This document shows, one piece after another, positions 17,927 to 27,448 of a DNA stretch of 64,000 bases (position 1 is the stretch's first letter; each line of letters starts with the position of its first letter). The stretch comes from Alcaligenaceae bacterium SAGV5 (GTDB taxonomy: Bacteria > Pseudomonadota > Gammaproteobacteria > Burkholderiales > Burkholderiaceae_B), in contig SPDP01000001.1 of NCBI GenBank assembly GCA_009360345.1, forward strand, positions 1,922,001 to 1,986,000, read 5' to 3'. The position numbers and the translations under genes are program-made. The notes under the pieces are model-generated. The model did no database searches and had not been told where the DNA came from. It worked only from the letters and a program-made list of their open reading frames with translations.

Positions 17927-19189
17927 ATGCATCTCAATGAACTGAAGGCGCTGCACGTTTCGCAACTGCTGGAAATGGCCGCCACGCTCGAGATCGAGAA
18001 TGCCAGCCGCCTGCGCAAGCAGGAGCTGATGTTTGCCATCATGAAGCGGCGCGCCAAGCAGGGCGAGCCGATCTTCGGCGATGGCGTGCTGGAAGTGCTG
18101 CCCGACGGTTTCGGCTTCCTGCGTTCGCCCGAAACGTCCTACCTCGCCAGCACCGACGACATCTACATTTCGCCCTCTCAGATCCGGCGCTTCAACCTGC
18201 ATACCGGCGACTCCATCGAGGGCGAGGTCCGCACCCCCAAGGACGGCGAACGCTACTTCGCCCTGGTGAAGGTGGACAAGGTCAACGGCCAGGCGCCCGA
18301 GAGCATGAAGCACCGCATCATGTTCGAGAACCTGACCCCGCTGCACCCGAACAAGCCGCTGCGCCTCGAACGCGACATCAAGAGCGAAGAGAACCTGACC
18401 GGCCGGATCATGGACATCTTCGCCCCCATCGGCAAGGGCCAGCGCGGCCTGCTGGTGGCAAGCCCGAAATCGGGCAAGACGGTGATGATGCAGCACATCG
18501 CGCATGCCATCACCGCCAACCATCCCGACGTCACCATGATCGTCCTGATGATCGACGAGCGTCCGGAAGAAGTGACCGAAATGCAGCGCTCCGTGCGCGG
18601 CGAAGTGGTCGCCTCCACCTTCGACGAGCCGGCTACCCGCCACGTGCAAGTGGCCGAGATGGTCATCGAGAAGGCCAAGCGCCTGGTCGAACTCAAGCAT
18701 GACGTCGTCATCCTGCTCGACTCCATCACCCGCCTGGCCCGCGCTTACAACACCGTGGTTCCCGCCTCGGGCAAAGTGCTGACCGGCGGCGTCGACGCCA
18801 ACGCCCTGCAGCGCCCCAAGCGCTTCTTCGGCGCGGCGCGCAACATCGAGGAAGGCGGCTCGCTCACCATCATCGGCACCGCCCTGATCGAAACGGGCAG
18901 CCGCATGGACGACGTGATCTACGAAGAATTCAAGGGCACCGGCAACAGCGAAGTCCACCTGGAACGCCGCCTGGCCGAGAAGCGCGTCTACCCCGCCATC
19001 AACCTGAACAAGTCCGGCACGCGCCGCGAAGAACTGCTGATCAAGCCGGACGTGCTGCAGAAGGTGTGGGTGCTGCGCAAGTTCATCTTCGACATGGACG
19101 AGATCCAGTCCATGGAGTTCATCCTGGACAAGATGCGTTCGACGAAGAACAACGCCGAATTCTTCGACATGATGAAGAAGGGCGGGTAG
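17927..19189 (+). CDS. rho: Transcription termination factor Rho
   Basis: A 420-residue hexameric RNA-dependent ATPase that ends transcription at unstructured C-rich RNA. An N-terminal Rho-N helix bundle is followed by the RNA-binding domain with GFGFLRSP and the ATPase domain: Walker A SPKSGKT near residue 181, Walker [17 protein letters not shown], and the Q-loop region around [10 protein letters not shown]. The ATG at 17927 gives the standard MHLNELK start; an earlier in-frame start would add 38 non-conserved residues. The 194-base leader is long enough for the autogenous control known for rho, but no specific signal was identified. Confidence 0.97.
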   Translation: MHLNELKALHVSQLLEMAATLEIENASRLRKQELMFAIMKRRAKQGEPIFGDGVLEVLPDGFGFLRSPETSYLASTDDIYISPSQIRRFNLHTGDSIEGEVRTPKDGERYFALVKVDKVNGQAPESMKHRIMFENLTPLHPNKPLRLERDIKSEENLTGRIMDIFAPIGKGQRGLLVASPKSGKTVMMQHIAHAITANHPDVTMIVLMIDERPEEVTEMQRSVRGEVVASTFDEPATRHVQVAEMVIEKAKRLVELKHDVVILLDSITRLARAYNTVVPASGKVLTGGVDANALQRPKRFFGAARNIEEGGSLTIIGTALIETGSRMDDVIYEEFKGTGNSEVHLERRLAEKRVYPAINLNKSGTRREELLIKPDVLQKVWVLRKFIFDMDEIQSMEFILDKMRSTKNNAEFFDMMKKGG

Positions 19190-19194
19190 GGAAG

Positions 19195-19275
19195 CCCACC
19201 CCCTACGCCCTTCGGGCGCCCCCTCAAGGGGGTGATGCGGGTGGACCGGCGGAGCCGATCCACCGCATCCTGGGG
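19195..19275 (-). repeat. Dispersed hairpin repeat, copy B
   Basis: Read on the minus strand: hairpin GATGCGG...CCGCATC (outer arms at 19234-19240 and 19263-19269), hairpin CCCCCTTGAGGGGG (19219-19232), then GCGCCCGAAGGGCGTAGGGG and GTGGG. Most complete copy, directly after rho. It could act as a terminator or mRNA-stabilising structure. Confidence 0.75.
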
Positions 19276-19557
19276 TACGACCGGGCTGGTGGGGAGTGGC
19301 GTTCTTTCGCGTCGCTCTCTTTTCTTGATCGCTCCCGCCAAGCGATGTCTTTAACGCGCAAAACGCCCAAAAACATCGCGCTGATTGCACAAACTCAGGA
19401 TTCCCGCGATAATTCAGGGCTTAGCTCTAGAAATTGGGCACGTTGTCGGACCGGCGCTCCGTCCAGCAGGTACACGGAAGCCGCCCCCCAAGGGAAACCG
19501 CCCCCAAGGCGCGAACCTTCGTCCCGGCTGGCGACCCGCACACTCCCAAGGAAGACC
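19276..19557 (+). other. 282-base leader region of rpmE2
   Basis: No gene supported. It holds the rpmE2 promoter at 19385 and a leader of about 140 bases. A Zur or ribosomal autoregulatory element could lie here but none was recognised. Confidence 0.4.
19385..19413 (+). promoter_or_regulatory. rpmE2 promoter
   Basis: TTGCAC (19385-19390), 17 bases, GATAAT (19408-19413): a near-consensus sigma-70 promoter. Confidence 0.75.
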
Positions 19558-19824
19558 ATGAAAGAAGGCATCCACCCCGAATACCGCGACGTCGTGTTCC
19601 AGGATCTGCAGACCGGCAACAAGTTCGTTACCCGCTCGACCCTGAACTCGCGTGAAACCATCGAACTCGATGGCAAGACCTATCCGCTGTTCAAGTGCGA
19701 CGTGACCTCCGAGTCGCATCCCTTCTACACCGGCGCGCAGACCCGCATCGTCGAAACCGGCCGTGTCGAGAAGTTCCGCGCCCGCTTCGCCCGCACCACC
19801 GGTACCGTCAAGACGTCCGCCTGA
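19558..19824 (+). CDS. rpmE2: Ribosomal protein bL31, type B
   Basis: An 88-residue large-subunit protein. It begins [17 protein letters not shown] and has the [15 protein letters not shown] core; the zinc-binding CxxC pair of the A-type is absent, so this is the zinc-free type B form. Such paralogues often replace the zinc form under zinc starvation. The terminator at 19845 closes the unit. Confidence 0.95.
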   Translation: MKEGIHPEYRDVVFQDLQTGNKFVTRSTLNSRETIELDGKTYPLFKCDVTSESHPFYTGAQTRIVETGRVEKFRARFARTTGTVKTSA

Positions 19825-19844
19825 CGGACTCCGTCCGCGCGACC

Positions 19845-19872
19845 AAAAGGCAGCCTGCGGGCTGCCTTTTTT
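19845..19872 (+). terminator. Intrinsic terminator of rpmE2
   Basis: AAAAGGCAGCC (19845-19855), loop TGCG, GGCTGCCTTTT (19860-19870) and further Ts: a perfect 11-bp stem. Confidence 0.92.
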
Positions 19873-20043
19873 CTGCGGGCAACCTTCCTTCCCGGCAACG
19901 CCGCCGAGGCGCGTGGCGCGAAAATCCGCCCCGCCGCTGCAATTGCTTGCAATCGAGCTTCGCATTCCGCCTTTTTTTGCGTGCCCTGGCCTGCCGGGAC
20001 ACTAGAATCCGTCTTGTGCCTGTTAGGTAATCCCAGCGGTTCG

Positions 20044-21846
20044 ATGCCCCACCGATTCCCGTCCCCCTTCCATACGTCCATCCTGCCGCCCACGCCCGCG
20101 CGGCTGACGGCGCTCGCGGCCACGAAACTCCCGCGCTGGGGCCTGCTGGCCCTGTGCCTGCTGTACATCGTGACCGGCCTGGTCATGCGCGAGCCCTGGA
20201 AGAGCGAGGACGTCATCGGCCTGGCGCAGATGTGGACCGCCTACGACGGCGGCTGGGCGCAGTGGCTGGCGCCCGAGGCGGCCGGCGTGGCGGTGTCGCA
20301 GGAAGGACCGCTGGCGACCTGGGTGGGCGCGCTGTGCATGGCGATTTTTTCGCCGCTGCTGGGCCATATCCTGGCGGGACGCATTCCCAACCTCATCTGG
20401 TTCGGCATCGCCAGCACCAGCCTCTGGTATGGCGCCTATCTGCTGGGCCGGCGGGCCGAGGCGCAACCGCTGGCGCTGCCGTTCGGCGGCCAGCCGGAAC
20501 CGCGCGACTACGGCCGCATGCTGGCCGACGCCGCGCTGCTCCTGCTGCTGGCCACCCTGGGCATCCTGTGGCGGTCCCACGAAACGTCCGCCGAACCGGC
20601 CGCCCTCGCCTTCCACGCGCTGGTTTTCTACTCGCTCGCCCGCATGCTCGATCATCCACGCTCCGGCGCGCTGACTCTGGGGCTGGCGCTGGCGGGCGCG
20701 TTCCTGGCACGCGGCTTTCCCGCCGTCCTGCCGCCGCTGCTTGCCGTCGCCGTCCTGGCCGGCACCTGCTCGGCGCTGCGGCCGGCGGTGCGCTGGATCG
20801 CGCTGCTGAGCCTGCCGCTCGGCCTGGCGCTGTCGCTGGCCTGGTGGATCGCCGCCGCCCTGCTCCATCCCTACTGGATGAGCGGCTGGTGGCATTGGAA
20901 TGCCAGCGTGTTCGGCATGCTGACGCCGCGCGGACTGTCCGACGTGCTGCGCAACATGCCCTGGTTCCTGTGGCCCACCGGGCCGCTGGCGCTGCTCGCG
21001 TTGTGGCGGTGGCGCGGCTACCTGCACTCGCCCCACGTGCAGATCCCGGTGGCGCTGATGCTGGCGGGCCTGGCCATGCTGCTCGCCACCCGCGAGCCGA
21101 TCGACGCGGAATACCTGGCGCTGGTCATCCCGTGCGCGATGCTGGCCGCGCTCGCGCTGCCCACGCTGCGGCGGGGCCTGATCAATGCCCTGGACTGGTT
21201 CGCCGTCATGGTGTTCTCGGCCACGGCCTGCGTGGTCTGGATGGGATGGATCGCCATCATGACCGGCGTGCCGCCCAAGATCGCCCGCAACATCGCCCGC
21301 CAGACGCCCGGCTTCGAGGCCGATTTCTCGCTGTTCGCCTTCACCGCCGCGGTCGCCGCCAGCGTGGCCTGGATCGCGCTGATCATCTGGCGCTTCCGCT
21401 CGCGTCCAGCCGGACTGTGGCGCGGGACGGTACTGTCGGCGGGCGGCGTCGTCACGTGCTGGCTGCTGATCATGACGCTGTGGCTGCCCTCGATCAACTA
21501 CAACAAGAGCTATCGCGAAGTCTCGAACGGCATAGCGCAGGCGCTGGCCGCCGAGCGGTCCCGCACGGGCCGGCAAGAGTGCGTGCGCAGCGCCGGCCTC
21601 GGGCTGTCGCAGCGCGCCTCGTTCGCGGTCTTCGACAACCTGCGCTTCGAGCTGTCCGGCGACTGCCCCCTCGTACTGCTGCAAGGCAACGCCAGCGTGC
21701 TGCGGAACGCGCTTCAGCGCGGCGAGTACGCCGGCAGCCGCGTGCTGTGGGAAGGCACCCGCGCGGCGGAGCTCCGCCGGGCCCCTCAATTCCTCGAGTA
21801 TTTCATCCTGCTGCGCCCGGTCCCGGCCGGACGCCCCGCCCCGTGA
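20044..21846 (+). CDS. ArnT-like polytopic membrane glycosyltransferase
   Basis: A 600-residue protein with roughly a dozen hydrophobic segments. The N-terminal REPWKSEDVIG after the first helix matches the acidic first periplasmic loop of GT-C enzymes (ArnT, PMT, GT39/GT83), which use lipid-linked sugars to modify lipid A or proteins. The soluble C-terminal third is shorter. The ATG at 20044 was preferred over an upstream GTG that adds low-quality residues. The stop overlaps the next gene's GTG. The acceptor is unknown; lipid A modification is one possibility. Confidence 0.75.
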   Translation: MPHRFPSPFHTSILPPTPARLTALAATKLPRWGLLALCLLYIVTGLVMREPWKSEDVIGLAQMWTAYDGGWAQWLAPEAAGVAVSQEGPLATWVGALCMAIFSPLLGHILAGRIPNLIWFGIASTSLWYGAYLLGRRAEAQPLALPFGGQPEPRDYGRMLADAALLLLLATLGILWRSHETSAEPAALAFHALVFYSLARMLDHPRSGALTLGLALAGAFLARGFPAVLPPLLAVAVLAGTCSALRPAVRWIALLSLPLGLALSLAWWIAAALLHPYWMSGWWHWNASVFGMLTPRGLSDVLRNMPWFLWPTGPLALLALWRWRGYLHSPHVQIPVALMLAGLAMLLATREPIDAEYLALVIPCAMLAALALPTLRRGLINALDWFAVMVFSATACVVWMGWIAIMTGVPPKIARNIARQTPGFEADFSLFAFTAAVAASVAWIALIIWRFRSRPAGLWRGTVLSAGGVVTCWLLIMTLWLPSINYNKSYREVSNGIAQALAAERSRTGRQECVRSAGLGLSQRASFAVFDNLRFELSGDCPLVLLQGNASVLRNALQRGEYAGSRVLWEGTRAAELRRAPQFLEYFILLRPVPAGRPAP

Positions 21847-23273
21847 CCGACGCCGGGCCCGCGCCCCCTTCCGGCTGGGGCGCGACCCTGCGCCGCATCC
21901 TGCAACAGGGCTGGCCGGTCCTGGTCGGCCAGTGGGCCAGCATGGCCTTCGGGGTGCTGGATACCGCGATGACCGGCCATGCCTCGCCCGTCGCGCTTGC
22001 CGCCATGGCGCTGGCGGTGTCCATCTATGTCACGGTGTTCATCGGCCTGACCGGCGTGCTGCATGCGCTGATCCCCATCGCCGCCCAGCACTTCGGCGGC
22101 CGCCGGCTGGCCGAGATCGGCCGCGCCTGGGGCCAGGCAGTCTGGCTGTCGCTGGGCCTGTCGATCGTTGGCGGCCTGGCGATGCTGTTTCCGGATACCT
22201 GGCTCTCGATGTCCGGCAACGTGGATCCGGCGGTGCGGGCCCAGGTGCGCGGCTACCTGGCCATGCTGATCGTCGCCCTGCCCGCGGCGCTCGTCTTCCG
22301 CACCGTGTACGCCCTGAACACCGCCGTGTCACGCCCCAAGGTCGTGATGATGATCAACATCGCCGGCATCGGATTCAAGGCGCTGTTCAACTGGCTCTTC
22401 ATCTACGGCAAGTTCGGCCTGCCCGCGCTGGGCGCCGTGGGCGCGGGGTTGTCGACCGCGCTCGTGTTCTGGATCAGCGTGGGCCTGAGCGTCCTCATCC
22501 TTCGCCGCGACCCGTTCTACCGGCAATTCGGCCTGCGCATCGGCCGCCCGGACAGGAAGATGCTGGGGGAACTGCTGCGGCTGGGCCTCCCCATGGGCGG
22601 CTCCTACCTGATCGAGGTCACGTCCTTCACTTTCATGGCGCTGCTGGTGGCGCGCGAGGGCATCTACGCCACCGGCGGGCACCAGATCATGGCCAACCTG
22701 GTCGCGCTGTGCTTCATGATGCCGCTGGCGCTGGGGGTATCGACCGGCGCGCTCACGGCGCAGGCCATCGGCTCGGGAGATCCGCTGCGCGCCCGGCGCA
22801 CGGGTTCGGCCGGACTGATGGTCAGCACCGCGGGCGCGCTGCTGACCATCGCGATCGTGATCCTGGCGCGCGGCCCCATCGTCCAGGCCTACACCAGCGA
22901 TGCCGAGGTCGGCGTGGTTGCGCTGGGGTTGCTGGGCATGCTGGCCTTCTTCCATCTGTTCGATTCGCTGCAGTGCATGACCAGCTACTTGCTGCGCGCC
23001 TACAAGATGGCGGTCGGCCCCATGCTGATACAGGCCGGCGCGCTGTGGGGCATCGGCCTGCTGGGAGGATGGTGGCTGGCATTCGGCCCCGGCGCCGGCG
23101 CGCTGGGCGGACTGGTCGCGGCGCTGATGCCCGGCGCGCCCACGGGCGCCGGGACCATGTGGTTGATGGCCACCTGCAGCATGGCCATCTCGTCGCTCAT
23201 GCTGCAGTGCTTCTACTGGCGGGTGGCCGCCCGGCGGCCGGCCGCTCCCGAGTCGCGACGGCCCCTGCGCTAG
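21843..23273 (+). CDS. MATE-family efflux transporter
   Basis: A 476-residue protein with about twelve membrane helices of the multidrug and toxic compound extrusion family, usually Na+ or H+ antiporters for cationic drugs. The early [23 protein letters not shown] is the family's first-helix signature, and AARHFGG-like AAQHFGGRR follows helix 2. GTG start overlapping the upstream stop (GTGA); no usable ATG precedes the first helix. Translationally coupled to the glycosyltransferase. It overlaps the converging orn gene by four bases. Confidence 0.92.
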   Translation: MTDAGPAPPSGWGATLRRILQQGWPVLVGQWASMAFGVLDTAMTGHASPVALAAMALAVSIYVTVFIGLTGVLHALIPIAAQHFGGRRLAEIGRAWGQAVWLSLGLSIVGGLAMLFPDTWLSMSGNVDPAVRAQVRGYLAMLIVALPAALVFRTVYALNTAVSRPKVVMMINIAGIGFKALFNWLFIYGKFGLPALGAVGAGLSTALVFWISVGLSVLILRRDPFYRQFGLRIGRPDRKMLGELLRLGLPMGGSYLIEVTSFTFMALLVAREGIYATGGHQIMANLVALCFMMPLALGVSTGALTAQAIGSGDPLRARRTGSAGLMVSTAGALLTIAIVILARGPIVQAYTSDAEVGVVALGLLGMLAFFHLFDSLQCMTSYLLRAYKMAVGPMLIQAGALWGIGLLGGWWLAFGPGAGALGGLVAALMPGAPTGAGTMWLMATCSMAISSLMLQCFYWRVAARRPAAPESRRPLR

Positions 23274-23815
23274 ACGCGCAGGAAGTGCTCGCGGTAGTAC
23301 TTGAGTTCGTCGATGGACTCGTAGATGTCGGCCAGCGCCTCGTGCCGGCTCTTCTTCTCGAACCCCTTGTAGATCTCGGGCTTCCAGCGCCGGCAGAGTT
23401 CCTTCAACGTGCTGACGTCCAGGTTGCGGTAGTGGAAAAAAGCTTCGAGCCGCGGCATGTAGCGGACCATGAAGCGGCGGTCCTGGCCGATGGTATTGCC
23501 GCACAGGGGCGACTTGCCCGCCGGCACGTATTGGCCCAGGAACTCCAGCAGGATGTCCTCGGCCCGGGCTTCGGCCAGCGAGGAAGCCTTCACTTTGTCG
23601 ATCAGGCCGCTGCGGCCGTGGGTGGCCTTGTTCCAGTTGTCCATGCCGTCGAGCAACTCGTCGGACTGGTGCAGGACCAGGACCGGTCCTTCGGCCACCA
23701 CTTCGAGCTGGGCGTCGGTCACGACCACCGCGACTTCGATGATCCGTTCCTTTTCCGGATCCAGGCCCGTCATTTCCATGTCGAGCCAAACCAGGTGATT
23801 TTCGTTCAACGCCAT
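23270..23815 (-). CDS. orn: Oligoribonuclease
   Basis: A 181-residue 3'-5' exonuclease that degrades two-nucleotide RNAs, including pGpG, the end product of c-di-GMP breakdown. DEDDh residues are visible: DMEMTGLD near the start, the IGQDRRFM aspartate, and SRHEALAD with the catalytic His and last Asp. The ATG at 23815 gives the standard start, with GGAG 10 bases upstream; longer frames run into unrelated sequence. Divergent from the M48 gene. Confidence 0.97.
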   Translation of the reverse strand: MALNENHLVWLDMEMTGLDPEKERIIEVAVVVTDAQLEVVAEGPVLVLHQSDELLDGMDNWNKATHGRSGLIDKVKASSLAEARAEDILLEFLGQYVPAGKSPLCGNTIGQDRRFMVRYMPRLEAFFHYRNLDVSTLKELCRRWKPEIYKGFEKKSRHEALADIYESIDELKYYREHFLRV

Positions 23816-23979
23816 ATAATCGGTGCTCCGGAACCATGCATGAATCGCGCGCGCGGCGCCATGGCGGCGGCGCGGGCACAAATGGCAATTTTCTCACAGG
23901 CTGGCGCCTCCGCTTTCCGGACCCCAATCGGGATCCGCCGGGGCTTACGCGTACGCCCCTCTGACTACGAGCCGTCATC

Positions 23980-25263
23980 GTGTTTACCCTGCTGTTCGTC
24001 TTGATGCTGCTGGCCGGCGTCGCCACGCGCCTGTGGCTTGCCACGCGCCAGACCCGCCACGTCGCGCTGCACCGCGACCGCGTACCGGCCGAGTTCACCG
24101 ACCGCATCGGAGAAACCAGCCACCGGCGGGCGGCCGACTACACCATCGCCCGCATCCGCTTCGACATCGTGGCGCTGCTGTTCGACACCTCCGTGCTGAT
24201 CGGCCTGACGCTGCTGGGCGGGCTGCAGGCGCTGAACGAACTGGCCGCTTCGCTGGCCTCGTCCGACTTCGTCCGCCAATTGTTGCTGGTCGCGATGGCG
24301 GCTGCGCTGCTCTCCGTCGTGGACCTGCCCTTCACGCTGTGGCGCCAATTCGTGCTGGAGGCCCGGTTCGGGTTCAATCGGATGACCTGGCGGCTGTTCG
24401 CCGCCGATACCGTGAAAGGTCTCGCGCTGGCCGTGCTGTTCGGGCTGCCGCTGCTGTCGGCGCTGCTGTGGCTCATGGCCGACGCCGGCCCCTACTGGTG
24501 GCTCTGGGGCTGGGGCCTGTGGATCGTGTTCAACATTTCGGTCATGTTGCTGTTTCCCACGGTCATCGCCCCGCTGTTCAACAAGTTCACCCCGCTGGCC
24601 GACGAGGCGCTGGCCGAGCGGATCCAGGCGCTGGCCCGCCGCACCGGCTTCGCGCTGAACGGCCTTTTCGTCATGGACGGCTCCAAGCGATCCGCCCACG
24701 GCAACGCCTATTTCACCGGCTTTGGCAAAAGCAAGCGCATCGTCTTCTTCGACACGCTGCTGGCCCGCCTCGCCCCCGAGGAAATCGAGGCCGTGCTGGC
24801 GCACGAACTCGGCCATTTCAAGCACCGCCACATCCTCAAGCGGCTGATCTTCAGCTTCGGCGTGTCGCTGGTGTTCTTCGCCCTGCTGGGCTGGCTGTCC
24901 CGGCAAGTATGGTTCTACACCGGACTCGGCACCCTGCCCCTGCTGGAGGGACACAATGACGGCCTGGCCCTGATCCTGTTCTTCCTCGTGGCGCCGGTGT
25001 TCACCTTCGCGTTCATCCCGCTCGCGAGCTGGTACTCCCGCAAGCACGAGTTCGAAGCCGACCGCTTCGCCAGCGAACAGACCGATCCCGCCAACCTGGT
25101 CTCCGCGCTGGTCAAGCTCTATGACGACAACGCCGCCACGCTCACCCCCGACCCCGTGCACTCGGCCTTCTACGACTCGCATCCGCCCGCCAGCATACGC
25201 ATAGGCAGGCTGCGGGCCGCGCCGCATGCCGCCCCACTCGATCGTCTCCAGGAACCGGCATGA
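23980..25263 (+). CDS. M48-family membrane metalloprotease (Ste24/CAAX protease-like)
   Basis: A 427-residue integral membrane zinc protease. It has an N-terminal helix, several further helices and the zinc site HELGH at residues 275-279, followed by an EFEAD glutamate motif near residue 350 (third ligand). Ste24-type proteases act on membrane proteins in quality control. GTG is the start; the next ATG, codon 9, lies inside the first helix. The stop overlaps the ATG of the dehydratase gene, starting a tight three-gene operon with rsgA. Confidence 0.9.
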   Translation: MFTLLFVLMLLAGVATRLWLATRQTRHVALHRDRVPAEFTDRIGETSHRRAADYTIARIRFDIVALLFDTSVLIGLTLLGGLQALNELAASLASSDFVRQLLLVAMAAALLSVVDLPFTLWRQFVLEARFGFNRMTWRLFAADTVKGLALAVLFGLPLLSALLWLMADAGPYWWLWGWGLWIVFNISVMLLFPTVIAPLFNKFTPLADEALAERIQALARRTGFALNGLFVMDGSKRSAHGNAYFTGFGKSKRIVFFDTLLARLAPEEIEAVLAHELGHFKHRHILKRLIFSFGVSLVFFALLGWLSRQVWFYTGLGTLPLLEGHNDGLALILFFLVAPVFTFAFIPLASWYSRKHEFEADRFASEQTDPANLVSALVKLYDDNAATLTPDPVHSAFYDSHPPASIRIGRLRAAPHAAPLDRLQEPA

Positions 25264-25604
25264 ATCGCGTCTTGAGTATCGAACAACTGCGCGCGGGCCG
25301 TTGCGTGCCGATGAAAAACCGGTCGCCCATGAGTTCCGCGCACATCGACGAGCAGATCCATGTGCTGCCCATCTGGGCGCGGCGCGGCGAGGTCCTGGAG
25401 CGCGACTACGAGTTCGCCGACTTTGCCCGGGCCATTGCCTTCGTGAACGCCGTCGCCGACGTCGCCGGCCAGGAGAACCATCACCCCGAGATGCTGGTGG
25501 GCCACGGCCGGGTACGCGTCCACTACAGCACCCGAGAGATAGGCGGGATCTCCATCAACGACTTCATCTGTGCGGCCAAGATAGACGCGCGCTACGAACC
25601 ATGA
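25260..25604 (+). CDS. Pterin-4a-carbinolamine dehydratase
   Basis: A 114-residue protein of the PCD/DCoH family, which recycles the pterin cofactor of phenylalanine hydroxylase. ENHHPEM near residue 72 is the family's signature. The third conserved motif normally reads THxxGGxT; here it is STREIGGIS, so the usual His is Arg. It may still act or serve another role. ATG overlaps the protease stop, and its own TGA overlaps the rsgA start. No phenylalanine hydroxylase gene is nearby. Confidence 0.88.
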   Translation: MNRVLSIEQLRAGRCVPMKNRSPMSSAHIDEQIHVLPIWARRGEVLERDYEFADFARAIAFVNAVADVAGQENHHPEMLVGHGRVRVHYSTREIGGISINDFICAAKIDARYEP

Positions 25605-26530
25605 AAGCGCCCAGGCATACTCCGGGAACCGGCCTGCAGGGCCGCGTCGTGGCCGCCTTCGGACGGCATTTCACGGTCGAATGCGACGACGGCTCGACCC
25701 GCCAATGCTACCCGCGGGGCAAGAAGGGCACCGCCGCCGTGGGCGACCGGGTCGAGGTGGCCCCCGAAGGTCCGGCCGGAGGCGCCATCCAGTCGGTCCT
25801 GCCGCGCCGCAACCTGCTCTACCGCTCCGACGAAATGCGGACCAAGCAGTTCGCCGCCAACGTCGACCAGTTGCTCATCGTGGTGGCGACCGAGCCCGAT
25901 TTTTCCGACGAACTGGTCGGCCGCGCCCTGGTTGGCGCCTTCAATGCCGACATCTCCCCCGTCGTCATCCTGAACAAGGTCGACCGCCCGGCCGGCCTCG
26001 AGGCCGCGCGCCGCAAGCTGGCGCCCATCCAGGCGCTGGGCGTGCCGGTGCTCGAACTCTGCGCCCGCGACACCGCCGCCACGCAGGCCGCGCTGGCGCC
26101 CAGGCTGGCCGGCCAGACCAGCCTGCTGCTCGGGCAGAGCGGCATGGGCAAGTCCACCCTGCTCAACGCCCTGGTCCCGAACGCCCTGGCCGCCACCCAG
26201 GAGCACTCGCAGGCGCTCGGCGCCGGCAAGCACACGACCACCAGCACCCGCCTGTACCACCTGCCCGCCACGCTCGCCTCCGGAGCCGACCTGATCGACT
26301 CGCCGGGATTCCAGGCCTTCGGCCTGCAGCACCTGGACAGCGCGCAGATCGTGCAGGGTTTCCCCGAATTCTCGCCCCACCTGGGCCACTGCCGCTTCTA
26401 CAACTGCACCCACATCCACGAGCCGGGATGCGCCGTGCTGGAAGCCCTGGAAGCCGGCCGGATCGCGCCCCAGCGCCACGCGCTCTATGGCCGGCTGCTG
26501 GACGAACTGCTGCTCGGCCAACGCTATTGA
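25601..26530 (+). CDS. rsgA: Ribosome small subunit-dependent GTPase RsgA
   Basis: A 309-residue GTPase that checks late 30S maturation. N-terminal OB domain (about 10-75), then a circularly permuted GTPase: NKVD (G4) comes before GQSGMGKST (G1), followed by DSPGF (G3). The C-terminal zinc cluster is [14 protein letters not shown]. The ATG at 25601 overlaps the upstream stop. It is the last gene of the protease-dehydratase-rsgA string. Confidence 0.97.
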   Translation: MKAPRHTPGTGLQGRVVAAFGRHFTVECDDGSTRQCYPRGKKGTAAVGDRVEVAPEGPAGGAIQSVLPRRNLLYRSDEMRTKQFAANVDQLLIVVATEPDFSDELVGRALVGAFNADISPVVILNKVDRPAGLEAARRKLAPIQALGVPVLELCARDTAATQAALAPRLAGQTSLLLGQSGMGKSTLLNALVPNALAATQEHSQALGAGKHTTTSTRLYHLPATLASGADLIDSPGFQAFGLQHLDSAQIVQGFPEFSPHLGHCRFYNCTHIHEPGCAVLEALEAGRIAPQRHALYGRLLDELLLGQRY

Positions 26531-26638
26531 GCCTTCAGAACCTGAAGAAATATCCGATCGGCAAAACAATCGTTTGGCGTTATGGTGATCGGCGGTACGC
26601 TCGGCGGAACCCTCCCTGCGTCCCTTCAGGAGCATTCC

Positions 26639-27445
26639 GTGGCTTACGCGGCAATCCGGACACTGATCCAGAAACTCTCCAGCCAGCCCGATCTGCATGC
26701 TGCGCTGCGGCTGGCCCCCGATGGCACCGTCCTGGGCAGGTTCTACGAATTCGAGCTTGCCAGCGGCTTCCAGCCGGTGATCCGCATCGATACGCGCGCG
26801 GTGGCCGGCTATGACGCCTACGCCCGTTCGCACGCGACCGACGGCGACGTCATCAGCCCCTGGGGCCTGTTTTCGCGGGCGGCGGACGACGCCACGCTGG
26901 TACGCCTGGACCGGCTGTGCCGCCTGGTCCATACGCTGAATTATTTTTCGAAATCCGATGCCGCCCACCCGCTCTACCTGCGGGTCCATGGCCGGCTGCT
27001 GGCCGCCATCACGCAGGACCATGGCCTGGCCTTCCGGCGCATGATAGAAGCGCTGGGCATCCCGCCTGCCCGCATCGTGCTGCAACTGCCCGCGGAAGCC
27101 GCGCGGGACGTCCTCCTGGCCGGCATGATCCTGGGAAACTACAGGAAAGCGGGTTTCCAGTCGGGCGTGCATGCCAACAACGCCGTCGAAGCGCAGTCGC
27201 TGCTGCACCTGCATGCGCCGGACGTCATCAAGCTGGACCTGCGCACGGTGGCCGATCCGGAGCGCGAACTTCCCGCGCTGCTGGAAACAGCGGCGGGACT
27301 TTCGTGCCAGGTGGTATTCAAGCACGTCGAGGACGAGGCCAGCCTGGCCCGCCTCGCGGGGCTCGGCGCGCAATACGCCCAGGGATACCTGTTCGGCGTC
27401 CCATCGGCCGCGCTCGCGCCGCCGCTCACCCGCTCACCCGGATAA
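26639..27445 (+). CDS. Degenerate EAL-domain protein
   Basis: A 268-residue protein with the fold landmarks of EAL c-di-GMP phosphodiesterases (ELASGFQPVIRI near residue 35, DVIKLDLR and QGYLFG late) but with the catalytic motifs altered. The EAL position reads YDAYAR, the metal-binding DDFGTG loop is replaced by VHANNAVE, and the later EGVE is HVED. It is probably inactive as an enzyme and may bind c-di-GMP or a protein partner. GTG at 26639 is chosen because CAGGAG stands six bases before it; an in-frame ATG at 26582 has no such site. Confidence 0.75.
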   Translation: MAYAAIRTLIQKLSSQPDLHAALRLAPDGTVLGRFYEFELASGFQPVIRIDTRAVAGYDAYARSHATDGDVISPWGLFSRAADDATLVRLDRLCRLVHTLNYFSKSDAAHPLYLRVHGRLLAAITQDHGLAFRRMIEALGIPPARIVLQLPAEAARDVLLAGMILGNYRKAGFQSGVHANNAVEAQSLLHLHAPDVIKLDLRTVADPERELPALLETAAGLSCQVVFKHVEDEASLARLAGLGAQYAQGYLFGVPSAALAPPLTRSPG

Positions 27446-27448
27446 CGG

